64,000 bases of DNA from Propioniciclava sinopodophylli (lineage in GTDB: Bacteria > Actinomycetota > Actinomycetes > Propionibacteriales > Propionibacteriaceae), in contig NZ_SDMQ01000010.1 of NCBI RefSeq assembly GCF_004324755.1, positions 1 to 64,000 on the forward strand. The letters are read 5' to 3'. Below are positions 19,997-28,927 of this stretch, piece after piece (within the stretch, counting starts at the first letter, position 1; each line of letters starts with the position of its first letter). A program made the translations under genes and the position numbers. The notes under the pieces are model-generated. The model did not search any database. It saw nothing but the letters and a program-made list of their open reading frames with translations, and was not told where the DNA came from.

Positions 19997-20821
19997 ATGC
20001 GCCCGCTGAGTCCCCGTCCCGGCCAAGGCGACGTCGTGCGCGCCCGGCTGGCGGCCCTGGCCGCCGAGCTGGGCCCGGCACCGTCGCCCGACGGGGTGCC
20101 ACCCGCCGAGGTTCCCGGGGACGGATCCGCCGAGGGCTTGCCTCCGACGGTCCCTGAGGCGGCGCCCGCCCGTGCGATCGACCGGGGCTCAGTGCTGCGC
20201 CGTGGGGTGGAGTTCGGCCGGGCGCACGCGGCGGTCATCGGCGTGATCGGGCTGGTCGCGCTGCTCGGCGCGGTCTGGGGCATTACGCAGGCGCGGACCG
20301 TGCCGGTGGCCGTGGCTGCGGCTACGCCCGTGCCGGCCTCAGTGGCGCCCACGCCGACGCCGACGTCCACCCCCGAGCCGCTCCGAGTCCACGTGCTCGG
20401 GGAAGTGGCGCGACCCGGCGTCGTCCGGCTGCCGCCCGGCTCGCGGGTCGAGGACGCGATTGCGGCGGCGGGCGGGCTGCTGCCCGACGCGCGTCCCGGC
20501 GACCTCAACCTCGCCGCCGTGGTGGCGGACGGCGCCCAGGTCTGGGTCGGGGGGCGGGCCGAACCGGGCGGCGAGGTGCGCGGGTCGCAGCCCTCGGGTG
20601 CCGCGTCGGCGGGCGGCGGCGGGCCGGGCTCTGACCGCCTCGACCTCAATACCGCGACTCTCGACCAGCTGGACGCCCTCCCCGGTGTCGGCCCGGTGAC
20701 CGCGCAGGCGATCCTCGCCCGGCGCGGGGACGGGCGTTTCACCCGGGTGGAGGAGTTGCTGGAAGTGGACGGCATCGGCCAGAAGACGTTCGAGCGGATC
20801 GAGCCGCATGTCCGGGTCTGA
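19997..20821 (+). CDS. comEA: ComEA-type DNA-binding competence protein
   Basis: 274 residues. A cytoplasmic, Pro-rich N-terminus is followed by one membrane helix (about 72-92, AAVIGVIGLVALLGAVWGI), an SLBB domain (about 132-165, RVHVLGEVARPGVVRLPPGS) and two helix-hairpin-helix motifs (about 214-274, LNTATLDQLDALPGVGPVTA). In naturally transformable bacteria ComEA binds incoming double-stranded DNA outside the membrane. It overlaps comEC by 14 bases. ComEA-ComEC remain common in actinomycetes with no shown competence, so uptake activity is inferred. Confidence 0.92.
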   Translation: MRPLSPRPGQGDVVRARLAALAAELGPAPSPDGVPPAEVPGDGSAEGLPPTVPEAAPARAIDRGSVLRRGVEFGRAHAAVIGVIGLVALLGAVWGITQARTVPVAVAAATPVPASVAPTPTPTSTPEPLRVHVLGEVARPGVVRLPPGSRVEDAIAAAGGLLPDARPGDLNLAAVVADGAQVWVGGRAEPGGEVRGSQPSGAASAGGGGPGSDRLDLNTATLDQLDALPGVGPVTAQAILARRGDGRFTRVEELLEVDGIGQKTFERIEPHVRV

Positions 20822-23135
20822 ACCGGAGCCGGATGACCGGGGCGCCGGCCGCATGCTGGCGCTCGGGGCCACCGCATGGGCGGCGATGGGGTTCGCGACG
20901 GCCGACGACCCGCGCGTGTTGGGCGTGGTGGCCGCGGTGACGGGACTGGTGGCGATCGCGGCGTGGCGGCGGACGAACTGGTTCCTCGCATCAATGGCGA
21001 CGGTGGCGGCCGTCTGCGTGGTGGTGGGAGGCGCCCGGGCCGCCGCGGTGGCATCCGACCCGGTGACGGAGCTCACAGCGCAGCGCGCCACGGGTGTGGT
21101 GGAGGTGCGGGTCTCGGGCGCCGGTCGGTGGTGGGCCCCGGCGGGTCCGCGCCCGGGGATGTGGCGCGGGACGGCCGAGCTGGTCTCGGTCGATGCCCGC
21201 GGCGGGGCGTGGCGGAGCGGTGCTCCGGTGCAGGTGGTCGCGACGGGCGAGGTGGGGCTGGCCTGGGCGGCGGTCCCGATGGGAGCTACGGTGCGGGCGA
21301 CCGTGCGGTTCGGCGCAGCCGACGCGGGCTCGGGCCTGTTCGCGGAGCTGCGCGCCCGGGAGTCTCCTGTGGTGGTCGCGGAGCCGGACGTGTTGAACCA
21401 CATGGTCGGGTCGCTGCGGCGTGGGCTGGTGGAGGCCTGCACGCCGCTGTGGCCGGACGCCCGCGCCCTCGTGCCGGCGCTCGTCGTGGGGGACACGTCC
21501 GCGATGCCGGACGACCTGCGCGAGCGGTTCGTGGTCACCGGTCTCACCCACCTGACCGCCGTCAGCGGCTCGAACCTCACGTTGCTCCTGGGCTTCCTCC
21601 GAGCGTTCGCCGTGGGCTGCGGCGTACGCGGGCGCTGGCTGCTCGGCCTGCAGGTGGGCGGCGTGGCCGGGTTCGTGCTTCTCTGCCTGGGCGAACCCAG
21701 CGTGCTGCGGGCCGCGGCCATGGGGCTGGTCGGCCTGGCGGCGCTCGGCCGGGCTGGCCGGGGGCGACACGGGCTGCGCTTCCTGGGCGTGGCGGTGCTG
21801 GCGGTCGTGCTGGCGGAGCCGGCGATGTCCCGGTCGCTGGGGTTCGCGCTGTCGGTCCTGGCCACGTTCGGCCTGCTGCGGTGGGCGGGCGCGTGGGCGG
21901 ACCTGCTGGCCCGCTGGCTGCCGCGCTGGTGCGCCGAGACGCTGGCCGTCCCGCTGGCCGCCCAGGTCGCCACCGAGCCGGTCGTGGTGGTCCTGTCGGG
22001 GCAGGTCAGCGTCGTGTCCGTGCTGGCCAACCTGGTGGCGGGCCCGATGGTGGGCCCCGCGACCGTGCTCGGCCTGATCACCACGTTGGTCGCCCCGGTG
22101 GTCGGGTCCCTCGCGGTGGCTCCTGCCTGGGCGGCTGGCTGGTTCGCCCAGGGCATCGCCTGGACGGCACGGCTCGGGGAGGCCCTCCCCGGTGCGGCCG
22201 TGCCGTGGCCGGCCTCGGCGGTGGCGGTCGGCGTCGTGGTGCTCGGGTGCGGGGTGCTGGTGCTGCTGGCGCCGGTGGTGCTGCCCCGGCGCTGGCTCTT
22301 CCTCGGGCTGGCGGGGCTGGTCCTGCTTGGGCTGGGGCGGACGCCCACGCCGCCGGGCTGGCCGCCGCGGGGTTGGGCGGTTGCCTCCTGTGACGTGGGG
22401 CAGGGGGACGCCACCGTGCTGGCGGCGGGCCCCGGCCAGGCGGTCGTGGTGGACACCGGCCCCGATCCGGCGCCGCTCTCCCGGTGCCTGGCCCAGCTCG
22501 GGGTCTCCCGGGTGCCGGTGGTGGTGCTGACACACCTGCACGCCGACCACGTCGGCGGTGCGGACGCCCTCGCGGGCCTCGGGGTGGACCTGCTGGTGAC
22601 CTCGGGCGTCCGGACCCCGGAGGCCGCCCACGCCCGCGCCGTCGCGGTCCTCGCCCCGGCCCAGCACGTGGAGGCCGGGCCCGGCTCGGCCTGGCAGATC
22701 GGTGACGTGCGACTGGAAGTGCTGGCCGCCCCGGCGCTGGGCCGCGACCTGGGCGGGGAGGGGGAGTCCTCGGCGGAGAACGACGCGTCGCTGTTGCTGC
22801 GCGCCGACGTGGCGGGCGTCTCGGTGTTGCTGGCGGGCGACGCGGAGGAGGGCGCGCAGACCCGCCACCTGGGGCTGCGCGGGGCGCTCGACGTAGATGT
22901 CCTGCTGGTGCCGCACCACGGGTCGGGGCGGCACAGCCCGGCGTTCGTGGCCGCCTCCCGCCCGGACGTGGCGCTGGTCAGCGTGGGGGAGGGCAACGAC
23001 TACGGGCACCCGGCGGCTCGGACGCTGGCGTCCGTCAACGCGACGGGGGCGGCCACCTTCCGCACCGATGAGCGCGGGTCGATCACCGTGGCGCGCGCTC
23101 CGGACGGCGGGCTGGCCGTCACCACCCAGCGGTGA
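20808..23135 (+). CDS. comEC: ComEC/Rec2 DNA-uptake channel
   Basis: 775 residues. N-terminal membrane helices flank an OB-like DUF4131 region. The competence domain (about 210-490) holds the LVVGDTSAMPDDLRERFVVT and GLTHLTAVSGSNL motifs, and a C-terminal metallo-beta-lactamase domain carries THLHADHVGGAD (about 575-586), LLAGDAE and VPHHGS. It forms the channel that brings single-stranded DNA into the cell, the MBL domain being the proposed strand-degrading nuclease. The metal ligands appear intact. Confidence 0.93.
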   Translation: MSGSEPEPDDRGAGRMLALGATAWAAMGFATADDPRVLGVVAAVTGLVAIAAWRRTNWFLASMATVAAVCVVVGGARAAAVASDPVTELTAQRATGVVEVRVSGAGRWWAPAGPRPGMWRGTAELVSVDARGGAWRSGAPVQVVATGEVGLAWAAVPMGATVRATVRFGAADAGSGLFAELRARESPVVVAEPDVLNHMVGSLRRGLVEACTPLWPDARALVPALVVGDTSAMPDDLRERFVVTGLTHLTAVSGSNLTLLLGFLRAFAVGCGVRGRWLLGLQVGGVAGFVLLCLGEPSVLRAAAMGLVGLAALGRAGRGRHGLRFLGVAVLAVVLAEPAMSRSLGFALSVLATFGLLRWAGAWADLLARWLPRWCAETLAVPLAAQVATEPVVVVLSGQVSVVSVLANLVAGPMVGPATVLGLITTLVAPVVGSLAVAPAWAAGWFAQGIAWTARLGEALPGAAVPWPASAVAVGVVVLGCGVLVLLAPVVLPRRWLFLGLAGLVLLGLGRTPTPPGWPPRGWAVASCDVGQGDATVLAAGPGQAVVVDTGPDPAPLSRCLAQLGVSRVPVVVLTHLHADHVGGADALAGLGVDLLVTSGVRTPEAAHARAVAVLAPAQHVEAGPGSAWQIGDVRLEVLAAPALGRDLGGEGESSAENDASLLLRADVAGVSVLLAGDAEEGAQTRHLGLRGALDVDVLLVPHHGSGRHSPAFVAASRPDVALVSVGEGNDYGHPAARTLASVNATGAATFRTDERGSITVARAPDGGLAVTTQR

Positions 23136-23138
23136 GGC

Positions 23139-23618
23139 TCAGCCGCGCGCCGCCCAGAACAGGCGCGAGCCGTCGAGGTCGGCCCAGGAGCCGCTGAACT
23201 CGATGCCGGCCACCGTGGCGGTGGGATAGTGGTGCAGCACGGACGCCGCGGCGTGCGGGTCGGGGTCCGGCCCGGCGAGCTCGTCGACCAGGGCGGGGAC
23301 GCCCGGGGCGTGCGCCACGAGTGCGGCCACCTCGACGGCGTCCTCGAGGTCGGCGACGACGCTGAGCAGCCCCATCGTGCCGGCGTTGTAGAGCTCCTCG
23401 ACCGGACGCAGGTCGGCGGACAGCCCCATGCCCTGGGCGGTCTGCGTCGCCCGGTCGGCCGTTGAGTGCAGCACCACGGTGATGTGGGCGTCCGCGAGCA
23501 GTTCGCCGAGGTGGCGTGCCTGCGCGTGGCCCTCGTCGGTGAGGACGCGGCCGTGGTCGCCGCGCCCACGGCCCATGAACTCGGCCTCGGCGTGCCGGAT
23601 GAGGTAGAGCCTCTTCAT
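23139..23618 (-). CDS. SixA-like histidine phosphatase
   Basis: 159 residues. LYLIRHAEAEFMGRG supplies the RHG-like motif and LTDEGHAQARHLGELL follows as in SixA, a phospho-histidine phosphatase acting on phosphotransfer proteins. The second His falls in LVAHAPGVPALVDEL. A GTG two codons upstream (23624) is possible, but the ATG at 23618 lies 6 bases after TAAGGT, favouring a leaderless start there. The substrate is unknown. The gene converges with comEC, 3 bases apart. Confidence 0.85.
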   Translation of the reverse strand: MKRLYLIRHAEAEFMGRGRGDHGRVLTDEGHAQARHLGELLADAHITVVLHSTADRATQTAQGMGLSADLRPVEELYNAGTMGLLSVVADLEDAVEVAALVAHAPGVPALVDELAGPDPDPHAAASVLHHYPTATVAGIEFSGSWADLDGSRLFWAARG

Positions 23619-23656
23619 GGGCACACCTTAGGGGCGTGGCGTCGTATCGTCCCCGC

Positions 23657-24076
23657 ATGAGCAACGAGACCCCCGCCTGCGTCGAGGACGTGCACGCCGC
23701 AGCCCTCGCGATGCCCCACGTGACCGTCGAGCGTCCGGGGACGGCCCACCCCGTCTACCGGGTCGGCAGCAAGTCGTTCGTGTTCTTCCGGACGCCGCGT
23801 CCCGACGCCGTCGATCCCACCACCGGCGAGCGGTGGGACGACGTGATCGTCCTGTGGGTCGCCGGCGCTGCCGAGAAGGAGGCGTTGGTGCAGTCGGACG
23901 GCCCCTTCTTCAGCACGCCCCACTTCGACGGGCACGCGTCGGTGCTGGTTCGCGCCAGCAGGCTGGGGGAGACGAGCCGGGGCCACATCATCGAACTCGT
24001 CGAGGACGCCTGGCTGGCGCAGGCCTCGAAGCGGCGGGGCCAGCAGTGGCTGGCGTCCCAGGGGCAGGCGGGGTGA
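23657..24076 (+). CDS. YjbR/MmcQ-like protein
   Basis: 139 residues. The sequence CVEDVHAAALAMPHVTVERP, then VYRVGSKSFVFFR, matches the MmcQ/YjbR family (CyaY-like fold, DNA-binding or unknown function). The C-terminal DAWLAQASKR is also family-like. A TATCGT hexamer 6 bases before the ATG suggests a leaderless start, divergent from the SixA-like gene across only 38 bases. No specific function can be given. Confidence 0.8.
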   Translation: MSNETPACVEDVHAAALAMPHVTVERPGTAHPVYRVGSKSFVFFRTPRPDAVDPTTGERWDDVIVLWVAGAAEKEALVQSDGPFFSTPHFDGHASVLVRASRLGETSRGHIIELVEDAWLAQASKRRGQQWLASQGQAG

Positions 24077-24107
24077 ACTGTCGGCGCGGGCTGGCAGGAT
24101 GGGCCCC

Positions 24108-25118
24108 GTGACTGGAACTTCCCCCGCGGGCGAACCCCTCTTCGGGCGCGTGGTGCTCGTCAGCGGGCCCGAGGCGCTCCTGGCCGAGCGATCCGTGGAG
24201 CGCCTCACCAGCCAGGCGCTCGCCGAGCGGCCCGCGGCGTCCGTCACCAAGGCGGAGGGCGGCGACCTCGACGCGGGCGGGCTCGCGGAGGTGACCGGCG
24301 GCTCGCTGTTCGCCGAGGAGTCCGTGGTGGTCATCACCGCGATCTCCGACCTCGACCCGGGGCTGTTTGACGCCGTGCTGGCCTTCGCGCAGTCGCCGTC
24401 GGACGACCTGGCGCTCATCCTCGTGCACCCCGGCGGCAACAAGGGCAAGGGGCTGCTCGACAAGCTCAAGAAGGCCAAGGTCGTCACGGTCGACTGCCCG
24501 AGCATCAAGGCGTGGGAGCTCCCCGGCTTCGCCGTGAACGAGGCCCGCCTGCTGGGCGGTCGCCTCGACAAGGCTGTCGCCGATCGGCTCGTCGAGGCGC
24601 TGGGCGCCGACGTCCGGGCCGTGGCCGGGGCGATCCGCCAGCTGCTCGCCGACGCCGACGACCGGGTGATCACCGAGGCGGCCGTGCGCCGCTACTTCGC
24701 CGGCCGTGCCGACGTGACCAGCTTCACCGTCGCCGACCACGTCATGGCCGGCCGCCGCGACGAGGCCCTCGGCGCCCTGCGCTGGGCGCTGGAGACCGGG
24801 GTGGCGACCGTGCTCGTCACCTCCGCGCTGGCCAACGCGCTACGCAGCCAGGGCAAGTACACCGACCTCGCCTCGGCCCGCCTGCGCGACGGCGACCTGG
24901 CCCGCGAGTTGGGCGTCCCCCCGTTCAAGGTCAAGGAGATCGTGGCGCGCTCCCGCGACTGGACGCCGCGCGGGCTGGCGTCCGCCCTGCAGCTCGTCGC
25001 CCAGGCGGACGCCGCGGTCAAGGGCCAGTCGGCCGACGCGGCCTTCGCGCTGGAAAGCCTGGTCATCGGCGTGACGGGCCTGCGCGGGCGGCGACCGGAC
25101 TCCGGCATGGGGCGATGA
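24108..25118 (+). CDS. holA: DNA polymerase III delta subunit
   Basis: 336 residues. The delta subunit opens the sliding clamp in the clamp loader. It has an AAA+-like N-terminal domain without a working Walker A (VLVSGPEALLAERSVERL), the mid-region LIDCP-like VVTVDCPSIKAWELPGF, and the conserved C-terminal LAxxLGVPPFKVKEI block near 265-280. The GTG at 24108 is preferred: CAGGAT lies 7 bases upstream, while the alternative ATG at 24099 overlaps that hexamer. Order comEC-holA-rpsT is conserved in many Gram-positives. Confidence 0.92.
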   Translation: MTGTSPAGEPLFGRVVLVSGPEALLAERSVERLTSQALAERPAASVTKAEGGDLDAGGLAEVTGGSLFAEESVVVITAISDLDPGLFDAVLAFAQSPSDDLALILVHPGGNKGKGLLDKLKKAKVVTVDCPSIKAWELPGFAVNEARLLGGRLDKAVADRLVEALGADVRAVAGAIRQLLADADDRVITEAAVRRYFAGRADVTSFTVADHVMAGRRDEALGALRWALETGVATVLVTSALANALRSQGKYTDLASARLRDGDLARELGVPPFKVKEIVARSRDWTPRGLASALQLVAQADAAVKGQSADAAFALESLVIGVTGLRGRRPDSGMGR

Positions 25119-25126
25119 GGCCGATT

Positions 25127-25154
25127 TTGGCCGCCCGGGGAGGGCTGGTAAGCT
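25127..25154 (+). promoter_or_regulatory. rpsT promoter
   Basis: TTGGCC (25127-25132), a 16-base spacer and TAAGCT (25149-25154) form a good sigma-70-type promoter within and after the end of holA. It would give an rpsT leader of roughly 55 bases. Confidence 0.6.
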
Positions 25155-25162
25155 GTTCAATC

Positions 25163-25179
25163 GCGCCCAGCGTGGGCGC
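25163..25179 (+). promoter_or_regulatory. hairpin in the rpsT leader
   Basis: GCGCCCA and TGGGCGC form a perfect 7-base stem with a 3-base loop at the predicted 5' end of the rpsT transcript. It could stabilise the mRNA or form part of an S20 autoregulatory site; the sequence alone does not decide. Confidence 0.4.
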
Positions 25180-25216
25180 ACACCTCATTCATCAACCTGA
25201 ACTGAAGGCTTAGCCC

Positions 25217-25477
25217 GTGGCGAACATCAAGTCCCAGAAGAAGCGAATCCTCACGAACGAGAAGGCGCGCTTGCGCAACAAGGCCGTGAAGTCCGCTCTC
25301 AAGACGCACATTCGCAGGTTCCGCGAGGCCGCCGCCGAGGGTGACGTGGAGAAGGCCCAGCAGGCTGCCAAGGTCGCGTGCCGCGCGCTCGACAAGGCTG
25401 CCAGCAAGGGCGTCATCCACAAGAACCAGGCTGCGAACCGCAAGTCGGCCGTCGCGTCGGCTGCTGCTGCTCTCTGA
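25217..25477 (+). CDS. rpsT: ribosomal protein S20
   Basis: 86 residues on a GTG start. S20 is a primary 16S rRNA-binding protein of the 30S subunit. It begins [21 protein letters not shown] and ends with the [13 protein letters not shown] helix, matching the family over its full length. Unlike its neighbours it uses GCT Ala codons near the end (GCT GCT GCT), typical of highly expressed genes. An inverted-repeat terminator follows. Confidence 0.98.
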   Translation: MANIKSQKKRILTNEKARLRNKAVKSALKTHIRRFREAAAEGDVEKAQQAAKVACRALDKAASKGVIHKNQAANRKSAVASAAAAL

Positions 25478-25487
25478 CGAACTTCTG

Positions 25488-25527
25488 CGACGTCGCCCCG
25501 CACCGAGAGTGTGCCGGGGCGACGTCG
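25488..25527 (+). terminator. inverted-repeat terminator after rpsT
   Basis: A perfect 13-base stem (25488-25500 with 25515-25527) with a 14-base loop begins 10 bases after the rpsT stop. There is no T-run, as often in GC-rich actinomycetes. It separates rpsT from lepA. Confidence 0.6.
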
Positions 25528-25579
25528 TGCCGTACCCGCACACCGTCTCCCATGGCGGTGTCATGACGAGAGGTGAGCC

Positions 25580-27412
25580 GTGACCACGCCGCAGCCGGGC
25601 AGCACGAAGCCGGAGATCATCCGGAACTTCTGCATCATCGCCCACATCGACCACGGGAAGTCGACCCTGGCCGACCGCATGCTGCAGCTGACCGGCGTCG
25701 TCGATGACCGCTCCATGCGCGCCCAGTACCTCGACCGCATGGACATCGAGCGCGAGCGCGGCATCACCATCAAGAGCCAGGCCGTCCGCATGCCGTGGCA
25801 GGTGGACGGCACCGACTACGTGCTCAACATGATCGACACCCCCGGGCACGTCGACTTCACCTATGAGGTCTCCCGGTCGCTGGCCGCCTGCGAGGGCGCG
25901 ATCCTGCTGGTGGACGCCGCCCAGGGCATCGAGGCCCAGACGCTGGCCAACCTCTACCTCGCCATGGGCGCAGACCTCCACATCATCCCGGTTCTCAACA
26001 AGATCGACCTGCCGGGCGCCCAGCCCGAGAAGTACGCCGAGGAGATCGCCAACCTCGTGGGCTGCGACCCCGAGGACGTCTTCAAGGTCTCCGGCAAGAC
26101 CGGCGTCGGCGTCCCCGAGCTGCTCGACGCCGTGGTTGCCCAGGTGCCCGCCCCGACCGGTGACGCGGACGCCCCGGCGCGCGCCATGATCTTCGACTCC
26201 GTCTACGACACCTACCGCGGCGTCGTCACCTACGTCCGCGTGATCGACGGCGAGCTGAGCCACCGCGAGCGCATCCTGATGATGTCCACCAAGGCCACCC
26301 ATGAGGTGCTCGAGGTGGGCGTGATCAGCCCCGAGCCGACCCCGTCCAAGGCGCTCGGCGTCGGCGAGGTGGGCTACCTCATCACCGGCGTGAAGGACGT
26401 CCGCCAGTCGCGCGTCGGTGACACGATCACCGTGCAGCACAAGGCGGCCACCAAGGCGCTGGGTGGCTACAAGCATCCCAACCCGATGGTGTACGCGGGC
26501 CTCTACCCGATCGACGGGGCTGACTTCCCCGAGCTGCGCGAGGCGCTGGAGAAGCTCCAGCTCAACGACGCGGCGCTGACGTATGAGCCCGAGACGTCCG
26601 GCGCGCTCGGGTTCGGCTTCCGCATCGGATTCCTCGGGCTGCTGCACATGGAGATCGTCCGCGAGCGGCTCGAGCGCGAGTTCAACCTCGACCTGATCTC
26701 GACCGCGCCCAACGTCGTCTACCGCGTCGTGATGGAGGACGGGTCGGAACACACCGTCACCAACCCGAGCGAGTACCCCGAGGGCAAGATCGCCGAGGTG
26801 TGGGAGCCGGTGGTCAAGGCCACGATCCTCACCCCGACTGATTACATCGGCACGATCCTTGAGCTGTGCCAGCAGCGCCGGGGGACGCAGACGGGCATGG
26901 ACTACATCTCCTCCGACCGCGTCGAGATCCGCTACACGCTGCCGCTGGCCGAGATCGTCTTCGACTTCTTCGACGCCCTGAAGTCGCGCACCAAGGGGTA
27001 CGCGAGCCTCGACTACGACGAGGCCGGCGAGCAGGCGGCGAAGCTGGTCAAGGTCGACATCCTGCTGCACGGCGAGCCGGTGGACGCCTTCAGCTCCATC
27101 GTGCACACCGACGCCGCCTACTCCTACGGCGTGGCGATGGCGAAGAAGCTCAAGGAGCTCATCCCGCGCCAGCAGTTCGAGGTGCCGATCCAGGCCGCCG
27201 TCGGCGCGCGCGTGATCGCCCGCGAGACCGTCCGCGCCATTCGCAAGGACGTGCTGGCCAAGTGCTACGGCGGCGACATCAGCCGCAAGCGCAAGCTGCT
27301 CGAGAAGCAGAAGGAGGGCAAGAAGCGCATGAAGATGGTCGGACGCGTGGAGGTGCCCCAGGAGGCGTTCGTGGCCGCGCTGTCGACCGGCGAGTCCCGC
27401 GACCCCAAGTAG
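25580..27412 (+). CDS. lepA: elongation factor 4 (LepA)
   Basis: 610 residues on a GTG start preceded by GAGAGG. This translational GTPase acts in 30S assembly and back-translocation. G1 is AHIDHGKST, the switch I region [15 protein letters not shown]3 DTPGH and G4 NKID. EF-G-like domains II, III and V follow, and the C-terminal domain ends with the LepA-specific [20 protein letters not shown]. It converges with the rhomboid gene, 21 bases away, with no obvious terminator between them. Confidence 0.97.
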   Translation: MTTPQPGSTKPEIIRNFCIIAHIDHGKSTLADRMLQLTGVVDDRSMRAQYLDRMDIERERGITIKSQAVRMPWQVDGTDYVLNMIDTPGHVDFTYEVSRSLAACEGAILLVDAAQGIEAQTLANLYLAMGADLHIIPVLNKIDLPGAQPEKYAEEIANLVGCDPEDVFKVSGKTGVGVPELLDAVVAQVPAPTGDADAPARAMIFDSVYDTYRGVVTYVRVIDGELSHRERILMMSTKATHEVLEVGVISPEPTPSKALGVGEVGYLITGVKDVRQSRVGDTITVQHKAATKALGGYKHPNPMVYAGLYPIDGADFPELREALEKLQLNDAALTYEPETSGALGFGFRIGFLGLLHMEIVRERLEREFNLDLISTAPNVVYRVVMEDGSEHTVTNPSEYPEGKIAEVWEPVVKATILTPTDYIGTILELCQQRRGTQTGMDYISSDRVEIRYTLPLAEIVFDFFDALKSRTKGYASLDYDEAGEQAAKLVKVDILLHGEPVDAFSSIVHTDAAYSYGVAMAKKLKELIPRQQFEVPIQAAVGARVIARETVRAIRKDVLAKCYGGDISRKRKLLEKQKEGKKRMKMVGRVEVPQEAFVAALSTGESRDPK

Positions 27413-27433
27413 GATCGCGCGACGCCACGTGGG

Positions 27434-28063
27434 TCAGCGCCGCCGCAGCCACCACGCGGCGAGCACGCCACCGACGGCGCCGCCGAGGTGTCCCTGCCAG
27501 CTCACCCCGGGCAGGGTCGGGAACACGCCCCACAGCATGCCGCCGAAGAAGCCGAACACCGCGGCGCTGATCAGGATCTGCTTCCAGTTGCCGTTCATCA
27601 GGCCGCGGACGAGCAGGAACGTCAGCCAGCCGAAGATCAGGCCGGACGCCCCGGCCGTGACGGTGTTGGGCGCCGAGAGCAGCCAGGAGAACAGGCCGGA
27701 GGCGACGATGGACCCCAGCGTCGCGACCCAGAACGCACCGAGTCCGGCCAGGCGCGTCAGCACACCCAGGACGAGGAACGGGAGCGAGTTGGCCATCAGG
27801 TGCTCGAAGCCGAAGTGCAGGAACGGGGCGGTGAGCACCTGCGGCAGCTCGGCCACGTCGCGCGGGCTGACACCGAAGCCGTCGAGGGCGCCGAGGAGGA
27901 CGAGGTCGAGCACCTCGAGGATCCACAGCAGCACGAGCCAGCCGCCCACGAACACGACAGACGCCCCGATCGTGGGGCGCGCGGGGGCGTTGGGCTGCGG
28001 CGCAGGGACGGCCACGCGTCCGTGGCTGGGCGGGGGCGGGGTCCATCCGTACTGCTGGGACAT
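27434..28063 (-). CDS. rhomboid-family intramembrane serine protease
   Basis: 209 residues with six hydrophobic segments after a 35-residue Pro-rich cytoplasmic start. The catalytic Ser is in TVTAGASGLIFG (GxSG in transmembrane helix 4) and the partner His in SWQGHLGGAVGG (helix 6); FLHFGFEHLMAN is the usual loop/helix 2 motif. The active site is therefore complete. Substrates are unknown. The start at 28063 is the first Met of the family-like sequence; the frame stays open further upstream only as a shadow. Confidence 0.9.
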   Translation of the reverse strand: MSQQYGWTPPPPSHGRVAVPAPQPNAPARPTIGASVVFVGGWLVLLWILEVLDLVLLGALDGFGVSPRDVAELPQVLTAPFLHFGFEHLMANSLPFLVLGVLTRLAGLGAFWVATLGSIVASGLFSWLLSAPNTVTAGASGLIFGWLTFLLVRGLMNGNWKQILISAAVFGFFGGMLWGVFPTLPGVSWQGHLGGAVGGVLAAWWLRRR

Positions 28064-28110
28064 GACCCCAGTGTGCCCAGCCGACCCAAGGCATTCCGGG
28101 TGGACGACCC

Positions 28111-28116
28111 TAGGAT
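28111..28116 (+). promoter_or_regulatory. -10 hexamer TAGGAT for leaderless YciI-like gene
   Basis: TAGGAT is followed by 7 bases and the ATG at 28124. Confidence 0.5.
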
Positions 28117-28123
28117 GGCCGCC

Positions 28124-28432
28124 ATGGACAACGTGCTGGTCGTGAACTACACCTACATCGCCGACCCCGACGCGATCGCCGAGCACCGACCGGCCCACCG
28201 CGACTTCCTGCGCGGGCTGGCCGACGAGGGGCTGCTGGTGCTCTCCGGGCCGCTGGCGCCCGGGGTGGGCCAGCCGGACGCCGGCTTGCTCGTTTTCCGC
28301 TCCGACAGCCCCGAGGCCGTGCTCGCGAAGCTCGCAGACGATCCCTTCCAGCGCCAAGGCATCGTCGCGCACGTCGAGGTGCGCGGCTGGACGCCCGTGC
28401 TCGGCGCGTGGCTCGACAAGGTCTCCGACTAG
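28124..28432 (+). CDS. YciI family protein
   Basis: 102 residues of the ferredoxin-like alpha/beta-barrel fold of YciI/YCII proteins. The conserved HRPAHRDFLRGLADEGLLVLSGPL carries the His and Asp of the putative active site, and DDPFQRQGIVAHVEVRGWTP is the typical second half. YciI proteins are small presumed enzymes of unknown reaction. Its 3' end overlaps the convergent gene at 28429 by 4 bases. Confidence 0.88.
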   Translation: MDNVLVVNYTYIADPDAIAEHRPAHRDFLRGLADEGLLVLSGPLAPGVGQPDAGLLVFRSDSPEAVLAKLADDPFQRQGIVAHVEVRGWTPVLGAWLDKVSD

Positions 28433-28896
28433 GCCTTCCGCTCCCAGCGGGCGACCATCACGTCGTAGAGGCCGGCCTCCACGGGTGGGGCGTCCGGCGG
28501 CAGTTGCTCTAGGGCCGAGGCGGGCACGACGTTGCACATCGTCATGGCGGCGTGGTCGTCGGTCAGGTCCAGCGCGATCGTCCAGCCCCACTCCTCGGCG
28601 TAGGTGGCGGCGAGTTCGACGCGGTCCTCCTCCTCGCGGCCCAGCAGGATCATCAGCCCGGGCTGCTGGTGCCAGGTGTCGAACCAGGCGGCCTCGACGC
28701 GTCCCTGCTCGTCGGGCGCCCCGACGACCAGGCCGCCCCGCTGCTCGCCGTCGAGCGGATGGGTCCAGGTGTAGGCGAGCGAGGCGCCGCCGCCCAGCGG
28801 CGCGACGGCGGCCGTGGAGGGGGCGTCCGCCAACGTGTCGGAGGGCATCAGGCGGAAGGCGCAGGTGCCGGACAGGGGCGTCGCGAGGTCATCCAT
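28429..28896 (-). CDS. hypothetical soluble protein
   Basis: 155 residues from the ATG at 28896. Beta-rich, Trp- and acidic-residue-rich sequence (LAYTWTHPLDGEQRGGLVVG, then AAWFDTWHQQPGLMILLGRE and EEWGWTIALDL) with the general look of DUF1579/lipocalin-like domains, but I cannot assign a family. No signal peptide. It is divergent from the MTAP-type gene 31 bases away and convergent with yciI. Codon use is like its neighbours, so it is likely a true gene. Confidence 0.7.
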   Translation of the reverse strand: MDDLATPLSGTCAFRLMPSDTLADAPSTAAVAPLGGGASLAYTWTHPLDGEQRGGLVVGAPDEQGRVEAAWFDTWHQQPGLMILLGREEEDRVELAATYAEEWGWTIALDLTDDHAAMTMCNVVPASALEQLPPDAPPVEAGLYDVMVARWERKA

Positions 28897-28914
28897 GCAG
28901 CACAGTGTGCCCAT

Positions 28915-28920
28915 TAGGCT
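28915..28920 (+). promoter_or_regulatory. -10 hexamer TAGGCT for leaderless MTAP-type gene
   Basis: TAGGCT is followed by 7 bases and the ATG at 28928. Confidence 0.5.
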
Positions 28921-28927
28921 GGCGCGC

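Noticed and set aside
19997-23135. comEA-comEC as a novel DNA-uptake system
   Set aside because: Both are standard housekeeping-linked competence genes in the usual actinobacterial order, with normal domains.
20808-23135. Antisense ORFs of 672-885 codons across comEC
   Set aside because: Low-complexity Arg/Pro/Ala-rich translations without domains, explained by GC3 bias of comEC.
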